NCBI GenBank assembly: GCA_016286205.1
Contig: JAEESF010000002.1
Location: 62,001-126,000, forward strand
Direction of reading: 5' to 3'
Origin: Colicola sp016286205
GTDB lineage: Bacteria; Bacteroidota; Bacteroidia; Bacteroidales; Paludibacteraceae
DNA length: 64,000 nucleotides
Shown here: in pieces, positions 34,199 through 42,455 of the stretch
How the letters are laid out: the number at the start of each line of letters is the position of its first letter
How positions within the stretch are numbered: the first letter of the stretch is position 1
Position numbers and translations under genes: made by a program
The notes under the pieces: generated by a model
The model's database searches: none
The model's input: only the letters and a program-made list of their open reading frames with translations
What the model was told of the DNA's origin: nothing

Positions 34199-35091
34199 TA
34201 TCGTCCCCAATTCAATTTCGCTTGTAGCGATTTCAAGAAACTGTTATTACCTATTTGCACCACTTTCACGGTGTATGGCGCACGTTCGATGTGCAGACTC
34301 ATATCCGGAGTGAGCGTTTGGCTACGACCGTCCACAGAAACCATGTACGCATCATAGCGGCTCTCTACGCGGATGTCAAATTTCCAGTCGTCAGGCACTA
34401 CCAACGGCTTGACTGTCAGGCTGTGCGGAGCTATAGGAGTGATGATTATTCCTCGGCTCTGCGGGACCATCAGCGGACCACCAATTGACAAGTTGTAGGC
34501 CGTACTGCCGGTCGGCGTAGCGAGAACCAGACCATCCGAATGATAAGTGTGCAGACGCTCCCCGTTTACTTCCAGTTCTATCGAAAGCATACTACTCAAA
34601 CCTTGTTTGAGAATAGCTATCTCGTTGAGCGCGTTCGGCGCCAAAATCAGTCCTTCACGTTTCTGGCCATCCTTGTCCAAAATAGTCAACTGGAGCAGAC
34701 TGCGTTGCTCTATCGTATATTCGCCTGCAATCAGTTTGTGCAGAATGTCATCCACGTCCTGCGATTGCACTTCTGCCAGAAATCCCAGGTGACCGTAGTT
34801 GATACCAAGAATAGGTATATTCTTGTCTCCAATGGTCGCGGCGCTAGTCAAGAAAGTACCATCACCACCTATCGACAGGGCAAAATCAATCGGTTCGCCA
34901 TAGACGTTCTCGGGTTGCTTATCGCCATCCCAGTTCTCGGGGAACCCCGGATACTCACGCAGGTTCATTTCCTGTCGCAACTCTTGAGAAAGAAGCACGT
35001 TCACGCCTTTCTCTGTCATAAATTGCAAGATATGTTGCACCTCTTGCAACGTCTCGCTCTTCATCGCGTTTCCAAATACTGCTATTGTCAT
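34198..35091 (-). CDS. nadK: NAD kinase
   Basis: 297 aa, phosphorylates NAD to NADP. Seen: MTIAVFGNAM start, SIGGDGTFLTSAA (GGDGT motif), PILGINYGHLGFLAEV, NEIAILKQG, HSDGLVLATPTGSTAYNLSIGG and a C-terminal RSQTLTPDMSLHIERA. Start chosen at 35091 because the longer frame to 35154 covers the promoter. First gene of the nadK-lgt-fmt-HD operon. Confidence 0.96.
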   Translation of the reverse strand: MTIAVFGNAMKSETLQEVQHILQFMTEKGVNVLLSQELRQEMNLREYPGFPENWDGDKQPENVYGEPIDFALSIGGDGTFLTSAATIGDKNIPILGINYGHLGFLAEVQSQDVDDILHKLIAGEYTIEQRSLLQLTILDKDGQKREGLILAPNALNEIAILKQGLSSMLSIELEVNGERLHTYHSDGLVLATPTGSTAYNLSIGGPLMVPQSRGIIITPIAPHSLTVKPLVVPDDWKFDIRVESRYDAYMVSVDGRSQTLTPDMSLHIERAPYTVKVVQIGNNSFLKSLQAKLNWGR

Positions 35092-35123
35092 AAGGCCACA
35101 ATACGGTAATCTAAAAAACGCTG

Positions 35124-35155
35124 CAAAATTACTACAAAAATTGCATATATGCAAA
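35124..35155 (-). promoter_or_regulatory. Promoter of the nadK-lgt-fmt-HD operon
   Basis: Minus strand TTTG (35155-35152) and TAATTTTG (35131-35124), spaced 20 bp. Confidence 0.75.
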
Positions 35156-35187
35156 TTTTTTGCGTAAAAAAAGGAGATTTATCTCTC

Positions 35188-35265
35188 GTGATTGTCTCGT
35201 GATTGTCTCGTTAGTAAATCGTGGATATATACTGCGTATATATAAATGTGCAGTTTTTGACAGGC
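35188..35265 (+). repeat. 11-bp tandem array plus palindrome (intergenic element copy 3)
   Basis: Two exact GTGATTGTCTC units (35188-35209), preceded by a partial CTCTC, then a spacer TTAGTAAATC, a palindrome at 35225-35243 (arms ATATATAC, centre TGC), and AAATGTGCAGTTTTTGACAG. The layout and right flank match the copy at 58553. The rest of the 35092-35456 gap holds the two flanking promoters. Confidence 0.93.
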
Positions 35266-35371
35266 AAAAAATACAAGCATTTCTCCAGGTGTAGAGTCTA
35301 GGATTTTTGTGATATGAAGCAACCGGATATTATGTTTTTTGTGACTATTTTTAATAAAAATTTATTAAACT

Positions 35372-35403
35372 CTTGCATATATCAAAAAATTGTTGTAATT
35401 TTG
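35372..35403 (+). promoter_or_regulatory. Promoter of the BspA-like/pdxJ operon
   Basis: CTTG at 35372-35375 and TAATTTTG at 35396-35403, spaced 20 bp. Confidence 0.75.
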
Positions 35404-35456
35404 CAGCGCAAAATGTGGAAATCAACATTTAGTTACTAACTCAAAATACTAACCGT

Positions 35457-37472
35457 ATGAAAAAACTTTATTCTTTGCTGCTCGCTATCGCAGCGCTTTT
35501 CATCACAACAAACATGAACGCCGCACTTCCCGCCGTAGGTGACTCATTGTATCTGGCTTCAAACAACATCATTGTGGAGGTTACCGGTTTCACCAACACT
35601 TCTTCCTTGGCAGAACTCCGCCTAATGGTGGTTGGTTTGAACGAAAACACTCACTTTGCTGACACGCTCCGCCCTAAATTCAAAAACGCGTGGAAAAATG
35701 CTACTGAACTGGCCATCCCCGGTGTACAAGAAAGCACTTCCGGAAGCAAGACCCAGAGAATTGTAGTAGAAGGTGTCAAGTATAAAGCCTATTACCAACA
35801 TGCTAACCTAACGACAGTCTCCTTTGGTCCTGGAGCAAATGAGAACTTTGTTATCCAGGGACTAGCTTTCAGCGAATGTACTGCATTGAAGAGTGTTAAT
35901 TTTAGCAAACGTAAAAAGATCGAACTACTGGGTTCTAGCTTTGCCGGCTGTACTAGCCTGACCACAGTTAAATTCCCTACGCCCGATGAAGGCATTAACC
36001 TCTTTGCTAGCTGCTTCGAAGGTTGTACTTCGCTTGACCTATGCACTGTCAATTTGAATGGTGTGCGACAAATATGGAGCCACGCTTTCAAAAACACCGC
36101 TACCGGTTCTACTCCTGAGAACAATTTCCTCGCTTTGAATAATGTACAGAAACTGGGTGCGGATATTCTGCAAGGCACACGAGGTTCTTATCTGACAGAT
36201 CTTCAGTTTGAGCTCGATGGTGCAACTCTCGAGACCTCTGCTTCTAAAGCAACTGAGTCGCCTTTCTATAGCATACGCAAGCAAATTCAGTATATCGATA
36301 TGACCGGTGGTTCGGTTACCGGACTAGGCGATTACCTCTTCTGGGGAATGGAAAATACTGAGATCGATGGATGGGGATGGGCCAGAACATACGGCAAGCA
36401 CTGTATGGAGAACTGCAAGAAGCTCTCCGAGTTCAGTCTCTATCTTGACAATGCCATCACTATCGGCGACTCCGCATTTGTAGGTATCGAATCTCCGAAA
36501 GTATATCTGCCGGCAGGTGTTCCGGGCATGGGGAAAAATGTATTTGGCGCTATGTCCGATGGATTTACGCTCTTCATTATCAATACTACTACTTGCGACG
36601 ATGAACTGGCCGAACTATACATGATGGAAGACGAAAACGAGAACCTCTGGACTCCTTATAAGGAAGGACGTTTGCTGCAGAAAGGTACGAGACAATCGCC
36701 TGTATTTGAGAGTTACAAAATTGAAAATGCTACTGCAGCAACAAGCTATTCACAATCGGGATACTTCAGAGGAGTCATTCAGCGCGAGCCCGTATGTGGA
36801 CAAGAGAATTTCATATACGAATTCACTCCTAGCGCACGCTATTATGCGCTAGACGAAGCCAACGATACTATCCAATGCTTCTATCTCTCGCACATCGAGT
36901 ACAATGGAAACAAATACTATCCTGACAACAACCACTTAGCTACTGTTCCTTTGGCTAGCGATGCTACCAAGAAGATTACTCCGGTATTCATGCCGAAACT
37001 GATTAAGGAAGTTAATGTTCAGGTTGGTCTGCCGCAAGTAGGCGATCCAATTGATGCCTCAACCGCCGAAATCATTCTTCCGGAAGGTGCTTTGTACTCC
37101 GTTAAGAGTGCCACGCTTTTCAACTCTGAAGGCAACTACATCACAGGCGTTGAGACATTGCAACCTAACACCGAATATCATTTCCGCGTTATTCTCCAAC
37201 CGAATTTCGCACGCGCTGCATTCCCATGGGCTACTACCAATAAGCCAGACACAGAACAAGTAACTACTCTCATCAATGGTACGGCTGCTGATGAAGCTAG
37301 ATCGTGGGACGATGGCACAATTGGTATAATCCGCTATTTCACTACTAGCGATACCCCGCACGCTATCGACAATGTTGAGTCCGGCGAGAATGCAACCAAG
37401 GTTCTTCGCAACGGACAACTCATCATTATCCGTGACGGTAAGGAATATAACGCTCAAGGCGCTCAACTATAA
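35457..37472 (+). CDS. BspA-like leucine-rich-repeat surface protein
   Basis: 671 aa. Signal peptide MKKLYSLLLAIAALFITTNM. LRR_5-type repeats fill roughly residues 110-380 (GLAFSECTALKSVNF, SFAGCTSLTTVKFP, CFEGCTSLDLCTV, HCMENCKKLSEFSLYLDNA). A beta-rich region with NTEYHFRVILQPNFARAAF follows. The C-terminus carries the VLRNGQLIIIRDGKEYNAQG tail, nearly the same as that of the first gene of the window. It likely faces the cell surface as adhesin or recognition protein. Its stop overlaps the pdxJ start by one base. Confidence 0.85.
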   Translation: MKKLYSLLLAIAALFITTNMNAALPAVGDSLYLASNNIIVEVTGFTNTSSLAELRLMVVGLNENTHFADTLRPKFKNAWKNATELAIPGVQESTSGSKTQRIVVEGVKYKAYYQHANLTTVSFGPGANENFVIQGLAFSECTALKSVNFSKRKKIELLGSSFAGCTSLTTVKFPTPDEGINLFASCFEGCTSLDLCTVNLNGVRQIWSHAFKNTATGSTPENNFLALNNVQKLGADILQGTRGSYLTDLQFELDGATLETSASKATESPFYSIRKQIQYIDMTGGSVTGLGDYLFWGMENTEIDGWGWARTYGKHCMENCKKLSEFSLYLDNAITIGDSAFVGIESPKVYLPAGVPGMGKNVFGAMSDGFTLFIINTTTCDDELAELYMMEDENENLWTPYKEGRLLQKGTRQSPVFESYKIENATAATSYSQSGYFRGVIQREPVCGQENFIYEFTPSARYYALDEANDTIQCFYLSHIEYNGNKYYPDNNHLATVPLASDATKKITPVFMPKLIKEVNVQVGLPQVGDPIDASTAEIILPEGALYSVKSATLFNSEGNYITGVETLQPNTEYHFRVILQPNFARAAFPWATTNKPDTEQVTTLINGTAADEARSWDDGTIGIIRYFTTSDTPHAIDNVESGENATKVLRNGQLIIIRDGKEYNAQGAQL

Positions 37473-38188
37473 TGACTAAACTGAGTGTAAATATCAACAA
37501 AGTAGCTACGCTGCGAAACGCACGCGGAGGCAATATGCCTGACGTGTTGCGTTTTGCCGTAGACTGCGAGTTGTTTGGTGCACAAGGTATTACCGTTCAT
37601 CCACGGCCCGACGAGCGACATATCCGCAAAGAAGATGTGTACCAACTCAAATCGATGGTAACTACCGAACTTAACGTTGAAGGAAATCCTACCGATGAGT
37701 TCTTGGCGCTAGTGGAAGACGTACGCCCCACACAGGTCACGCTTGTTCCGGACGATCCTAGTCAACTGACTTCCAACCATGGTTGGAACACCAAGCGGCA
37801 CTTGGATTTTCTAAAGGGAGTGGTCAACCAGTTACATGCATCCAGAATGCGAGTTAGCATCTTCGTCGATCCGGATCCGGTGATGGTCGATTATGCGCTA
37901 CGCACAGGTGCCGATCGCGTGGAACTATACACCGGTCCATACGCAGAACTGTTTGAAACCGATCCGAAACGTGCGATCGATATGTATCGCCCTGCGGCGA
38001 TGAAAGCGCATGAACTGGGACTGGGTATGAACGCGGGCCACGATCTGAATCTCAAAAATCTGCGGCCGTTCATCAAGGCTTTCCCATGGACAGCAGAAGT
38101 TAGCATCGGACATGCTATCATATGCGATTCACTCTACCTAGGTATTCAGGAAACAATACAAGAGTATTTGGAACTACTAAAAAAATAA
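37472..38188 (+). CDS. pdxJ: Pyridoxine 5'-phosphate synthase
   Basis: 238 aa, TIM-barrel enzyme that joins 1-deoxy-xylulose 5-phosphate and 3-amino-2-oxopropyl phosphate to form pyridoxine 5'-phosphate. Seen: LSVNINKVATLRNARGGNMPD, GITVHPRPDERHI, VTLVPDDPSQLTSNHGWN, RVSIFVDPDPVM, GADRVELYTGPYAE and LGMNAGHDLNLKNL, all family motifs. The start overlaps the BspA-like gene stop (TAATG) and no promoter is visible in front of it, so it is transcribed with that gene or from an internal site. In many Bacteroidetes pdxJ lies between nadK and exbB (family knowledge). Confidence 0.97.
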   Translation: MTKLSVNINKVATLRNARGGNMPDVLRFAVDCELFGAQGITVHPRPDERHIRKEDVYQLKSMVTTELNVEGNPTDEFLALVEDVRPTQVTLVPDDPSQLTSNHGWNTKRHLDFLKGVVNQLHASRMRVSIFVDPDPVMVDYALRTGADRVELYTGPYAELFETDPKRAIDMYRPAAMKAHELGLGMNAGHDLNLKNLRPFIKAFPWTAEVSIGHAIICDSLYLGIQETIQEYLELLKK

Positions 38189-38191
38189 GAT

Positions 38192-38887
38192 ATGTTACTT
38201 CAAATTGACACTACGGCTGCTCTCGTAGAAGAGTTGGCACAACAGGCACAAGAACCTGTGCAAGAGTCTATTAACTTGTTTGAGATGGCGCAGTATGGCG
38301 GATGGATCATGATCATCCTGGCTATTCTGTTGGCGGGCGCTTGCTATATCTTCATCGAGCGTCTGGTTATTCTGAAAAAAGCCACCCAGGAAGACAAATC
38401 GTTCATGGATCGCATTCGCGACTATATCCACGATGGCAAAATCGACTCTGCAGTCAATCTCTGCAAGCAGACCAACACTCCTTCGGCACACATGATCGAA
38501 AAGGGTATCAGCCGTATCGGTCGCCCGATGCAAGATGTGCAAGTAGCGGTAGAGAATGTCGGCAACCTGGAAGTTAGCAAACTGGAAAAAGGCCTTGTGC
38601 TGATGGCAACCATCGCTGCGGGAGCTCCTATGCTCGGTTTCCTTGGAACTGTTCTGGGTATGGTTCAGACATTCTTCAATATGGCTCAGACATCCGGCGG
38701 AGTTATCGAAATGTCAGCGCTTTCAACAGGTATGTACCAAGCGATGGTAACTACCATCGGTGGTTTGATTGTAGGTATTCTGGCTATGTTCGCCTACAAT
38801 ATGTTGGTAGCACGCATCGACCGCGTGGTTCGTCTACTCGAATCGCGGACAATGGAGTTTATGGACCTACTAAATGAACCCGCATAA
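38192..38887 (+). CDS. exbB: ExbB/TolQ/MotA-type proton channel protein
   Basis: 231 aa, inner-membrane subunit that uses the proton gradient to energise TonB. Seen: an N-terminal periplasmic piece, a first transmembrane helix (WIMIILAILLAGACYIF, about residues 37-53), then the MotA/TolQ/ExbB domain with GAPMLGFLGTVLGMVQTF and YQAMVTTIGGLIVGILAMFAYN. Lies 3 nt after pdxJ; its stop overlaps the exbD start by one base. Confidence 0.93.
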   Translation: MLLQIDTTAALVEELAQQAQEPVQESINLFEMAQYGGWIMIILAILLAGACYIFIERLVILKKATQEDKSFMDRIRDYIHDGKIDSAVNLCKQTNTPSAHMIEKGISRIGRPMQDVQVAVENVGNLEVSKLEKGLVLMATIAAGAPMLGFLGTVLGMVQTFFNMAQTSGGVIEMSALSTGMYQAMVTTIGGLIVGILAMFAYNMLVARIDRVVRLLESRTMEFMDLLNEPA

Positions 38888-39297
38888 TGTCTCTGAAGAA
38901 ACGAAATAGGGTGGAAGCGACATTTGCCATGTCGTCAATGACAGACTTGGTGTTCTTGCTATTGCTTTTCTTTGTGATGGCAAGTACAATGTCTTCGCCT
39001 AACGACATCAAGATCAATCTGCCTCAGTCGCGCGCTCAGAAAGCCACCAAACCACAAGTAGCCAAAGTGTCGATTGACAACCTCGGCAATTATTTCGTGG
39101 CTATCGGCAAACAGAAACCAACGGCCATCAATCCCGATGATTTGGAAGGTTATCTTTGCCAAATACAAGCGGCCGACACAACGATGTACATCGCGCTTCA
39201 CGCAGACGAAGACATCGCCTACAAAGAGGTAGTACGTGTTTTGGACATCGCAAACCAACACAAGATGAAACTGGTCGTAGCAACCAAACAACAGTAG
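38887..39297 (+). CDS. exbD: ExbD/TolR biopolymer transport protein
   Basis: 136 aa. One transmembrane segment near the N-terminus (SMTDLVFLLLLFFVMASTM) with the functionally important Asp, followed by a periplasmic domain (INLPQSRAQKATKPQVAKVS, YIALHADEDIAYKEVVRVLD). Works with ExbB. Overlaps the exbB stop by 1 nt. Confidence 0.93.
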   Translation: MSLKKRNRVEATFAMSSMTDLVFLLLLFFVMASTMSSPNDIKINLPQSRAQKATKPQVAKVSIDNLGNYFVAIGKQKPTAINPDDLEGYLCQIQAADTTMYIALHADEDIAYKEVVRVLDIANQHKMKLVVATKQQ

Positions 39298-39307
39298 GAG
39301 ATGCTTA

Positions 39308-40093
39308 ATGACAAATAAGCAAAAAGCAAATACATACGCCACAATAGGAACAATCTTGTTCCTTGTGCTACTATTCCTATTGCTTTGGTTCGTCTATATT
39401 TCTGCGCCAAAAGATATTGACGAAGAAGGCATTGAATTGGCTTTTAGTGAGGAGGAAATGTTTGGCAATGGAGATACGTGGGAAGAAGTAAATCCCGCGC
39501 CTGCAGAGGCGGGTGATCCTGGTGTATCATCCGAGCCTACTCCTTCTATCTCAGAGCCGACTCATGCTGAAGAACTAATAACTTCTAATGAAGAGAGTTT
39601 GGCTGCTGCAGAGAAAGCGAAGAAAGAAAAAGAGCAACGTGAGGCAGAGGAGCGCGCTCGAAAGGAAAAAGAGGACGACGCAAAGAGAAAGGCCGATGAG
39701 ATGGCCAAAATTCTAAATGCCGCAGGTAGTGGTTCTTCCCTTTCCGGCGGAGGCAATGGAGGAGGAGGAAATAGCAATAATCCAGTTACTGGTCCTGGTG
39801 GCAGTGGCCGCGATAATCGAATACAAGGATTAGATGGACGTAATCTAAGAGATGGGAAATTACCAACTCCGGAATGCAAACCAAGTCAGCCTGGTACGGT
39901 TGCAGTAAAAATACGTATAGATAAAGATGGCAATGTAAAAACAGCCAGTTCTTCCAATGCCGTGGGTACAAATATGGGAGATCCTGAGTTCGTTCATTGT
40001 ATAGAGGAAATGTTAAGACATACAAAATGGACAACTGGAACTGGAGATGCCGAAGGTACAATAACGTACAAATTTAAACAAATAGACCAATAG
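39308..40093 (+). CDS. TonB-like energy transducer
   Basis: 261 aa. One N-terminal transmembrane helix (ILFLVLLFLLLWFVYI), a Glu/Lys/Ala-rich coil (KKEKEQREAEERARKEKEDD, about residues 100-130), a Gly/Asn/Ser linker (GGGNGGGGNSNNP) and a C-terminal domain (TVAVKIRIDKDGNVKTASS ... EGTITYKFKQ) of the TonB/TolA type. Together with exbB and exbD it completes a TonB energising complex, probably serving the SusC protein at 52276. Confidence 0.9.
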   Translation: MTNKQKANTYATIGTILFLVLLFLLLWFVYISAPKDIDEEGIELAFSEEEMFGNGDTWEEVNPAPAEAGDPGVSSEPTPSISEPTHAEELITSNEESLAAAEKAKKEKEQREAEERARKEKEDDAKRKADEMAKILNAAGSGSSLSGGGNGGGGNSNNPVTGPGGSGRDNRIQGLDGRNLRDGKLPTPECKPSQPGTVAVKIRIDKDGNVKTASSSNAVGTNMGDPEFVHCIEEMLRHTKWTTGTGDAEGTITYKFKQIDQ

Positions 40094-40136
40094 ATCGAAA
40101 CAATTACCTATATATTTCAAACTCAATTAATTAAGT

Positions 40137-40664
40137 ATGAACTATCTATTTCTTGACAATGGTTTCGAAGAAATCGAGGCAATCACGACTATCGACTTAT
40201 TGCGCCGTGCCAACATTGCGCTGACGACAGTTTCTATTACCGGAAACCCCATGGTTCTCGGGGCACATAACATTGCCGTAGAAGCAGATGGACTGATTGG
40301 TAACATCGATTTCGAAGACGCTGAGATGCTTATTCTGCCGGGTGGACAAACCAAACTGGGTGATTGTTCCGCGCTTTGCGAATTGCTGATTGAACACAAC
40401 AAAGCCAACAAACCAATTGCAGCCATCTGCGCAGCGCCGATGGTACTCGGCAAATTGGGTATTCTGAAAGGCAAACAAGCCACTTGTTACCCGGGTTGCC
40501 AAGAGCCGCTCGGCGAAAGTTATGTGGGTGGATTGGTAGTAGAGAGCAAGAATATCATTACAGCCAAGGGCCCCGGTCTTAGCGCTGATTTTGCTTTCTG
40601 TATCATCGAACATCTGGCAGGTTCGGATGTGGCTGACAAAGTGTACGATACGGCACAATACTAA
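40137..40664 (+). CDS. DJ-1/PfpI family protein
   Basis: 175 aa, DJ-1/YajL type. Seen: FLDNGFEEIEAITTIDLLRRA at the start, AEMLILPGGQTKL, the nucleophile elbow AAICAAPMVLGKLG with conserved Cys, and GPGLSADFAFCIIEHLAG at the end. Members act as protein/metabolite deglycases or chaperones. Lies 43 nt after the TonB-like gene and 6 nt before the aminopeptidase. Confidence 0.93.
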   Translation: MNYLFLDNGFEEIEAITTIDLLRRANIALTTVSITGNPMVLGAHNIAVEADGLIGNIDFEDAEMLILPGGQTKLGDCSALCELLIEHNKANKPIAAICAAPMVLGKLGILKGKQATCYPGCQEPLGESYVGGLVVESKNIITAKGPGLSADFAFCIIEHLAGSDVADKVYDTAQY

Positions 40665-40670
40665 TAGAGA

Positions 40671-42455
40671 ATGAAGACAATAGAAAAACTGGCATTATTG
40701 CGGGAAGAGATGCGTAAGAATGGTCTGTCGGCATATGTTGTGCCCGGCAATGACCCGCATGCTAGTGAATATATGGCGTCTCACTGGTGTGAGATGCAGT
40801 GGCTGTCCGGTTTTAATGGTGAGAGTGGAACTGTGGTAGTAACGCTCGACCGCGCGTTTCTTTGGACCGATAGCCGTTATTATCTGCAAGCAGGAATTGA
40901 ATTGAAAGATTCCACCATCGAACTGATGCGTGAATCGGACATCGATTGTCCGTCGGTTATCGATTGGCTAGCAGAGAACATTCAAGGTCCGGTAGGCGTT
41001 AATCCGGAGATGTTTAGTGTCAACGATTTCGCCGACTGGCAAACCAAAGCGCAACTCAAATCGGTAGATTTGATTAAACCTATCTGGAAGGAAGGTCGTC
41101 CTGCTATTCCGCAAGACAAACTCTATCCCTACTCTGCCGACTTTGCAGGCGAAACTGTAGAAAGCAAATTGGCGCGAATGCGCGAACAGATGGCAAAGAA
41201 GGGTGCTGACGCAATGATTATCAGTGCCCTGGACGAAATAGCCTGGCTGCTGAATATTCGCGGAAATGATGTAGAATACAATCCCGTAGTGATCAGCTAC
41301 GTGGTTTTGGAAGCCAACAAATGCACGCTGTTTGTTGATACTAACAAGATTGATACCGTAGCACAAAACTACCTGGACTTTAACAATATCGACACCAAAC
41401 CTTACGAGGCTGTTTTCGAGTTCATTCGTGGGCAGAAAGGAACCGTACTCTATGATGGTGCACGTGTCAACGAAGCTCTGTTTGAGGCGATTCCGGCTAA
41501 CTGCAAGAAACTGAATGCCAAATCGCCAATATTGATCGACAAAGCGCATAAGAATGCAGTCGAACTAGAAGGCGAACGCATTGCTATGCGCCAAGATAGT
41601 GTGGCTCTCACACGCTTCTTCAAATGGCTGGAAGAATCAGCATTTGCCAACGGCAAGACACAAACCGAATGGGAATTGATGGAGAAACTGCATGAGTTTA
41701 GATTGATGGGCGAGAATTTTGTAGAAGAATCGTTTGGAACGATTGCCGGCTACAAAGGCAATGGAGCCATTGTGCACTACGCAGCCACTAAGGACAATTG
41801 CGCAACCGTTTGCCCAGAAGGAATGCTTCTGCTGGATAGTGGTGGACAATATCTGGACGGAACAACCGATATCACACGTACTGTTTGGCTCGGCGGTGCG
41901 ATTCCTGAGCAAGCCAAACGCGATTATACCTACGTACTGAAAGGACATATCGCCTTAGCTACCATTCGTTTCCCGAAAGGCACACGCGGCAACCAACTAG
42001 ATGCTCTAGCAAAACAATATATGTGGGCTGCGGGCATCACTTTCGGCCATGGCACAGGTCATGGCGTAGGCCATTTCTTGGGTTGTCACGAAGGACCGCA
42101 GAATGTTCGCACCGACAATAATCCTACTGCGCTAGAAGTGGGCCACATCATCTCTGATGAACCGGGTATCTATCGTACGAACGAATGGGGCATCCGCACA
42201 GAGAATCTGATTACCGTGATTCCTGCTTCGCAGACGGCCGTGACGACCACAGAAGATGAATGGCTAGCATTTGAGACACTGACTCTCTGTTTCTACGACA
42301 CCTCGCTCATCGATATGAGTCTGATGACCGACGAAGAGATAGCGTGGATCAATGCTTATCATCAGCGGGTTTACAAAGAAACAGCCCCGCTGCTCAAAGC
42401 AGACGAGGCTGATTATCTGGCACGTAAGTGCAAACCGATTACTCGAAACATTTAA
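40671..42455 (+). CDS. Xaa-Pro aminopeptidase (M24B)
   Basis: 594 aa, the long form with two N-terminal creatinase-like domains and a C-terminal pita-bread catalytic domain, removing N-terminal residues before proline. Metal ligands are visible: LLDSGGQYLDGTTDITRTVW (Asp and Asp), HGTGHGVGHFLG (His) and SDEPGIYRTNEWGIRTENL (Glu, Glu). The 3' end overlaps the convergent DUF4846 gene by 17 nt. Confidence 0.93.
   Translation: MKTIEKLALLREEMRKNGLSAYVVPGNDPHASEYMASHWCEMQWLSGFNGESGTVVVTLDRAFLWTDSRYYLQAGIELKDSTIELMRESDIDCPSVIDWLAENIQGPVGVNPEMFSVNDFADWQTKAQLKSVDLIKPIWKEGRPAIPQDKLYPYSADFAGETVESKLARMREQMAKKGADAMIISALDEIAWLLNIRGNDVEYNPVVISYVVLEANKCTLFVDTNKIDTVAQNYLDFNNIDTKPYEAVFEFIRGQKGTVLYDGARVNEALFEAIPANCKKLNAKSPILIDKAHKNAVELEGERIAMRQDSVALTRFFKWLEESAFANGKTQTEWELMEKLHEFRLMGENFVEESFGTIAGYKGNGAIVHYAATKDNCATVCPEGMLLLDSGGQYLDGTTDITRTVWLGGAIPEQAKRDYTYVLKGHIALATIRFPKGTRGNQLDALAKQYMWAAGITFGHGTGHGVGHFLGCHEGPQNVRTDNNPTALEVGHIISDEPGIYRTNEWGIRTENLITVIPASQTAVTTTEDEWLAFETLTLCFYDTSLIDMSLMTDEEIAWINAYHQRVYKETAPLLKADEADYLARKCKPITRNI

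Noticed and set aside
42439..42455. 17-nt convergent overlap of the aminopeptidase and DUF4846 genes as an error
   Set aside because: Both C-termini look natural and such short tail overlaps (also 50146-50170) are common in compact genomes.
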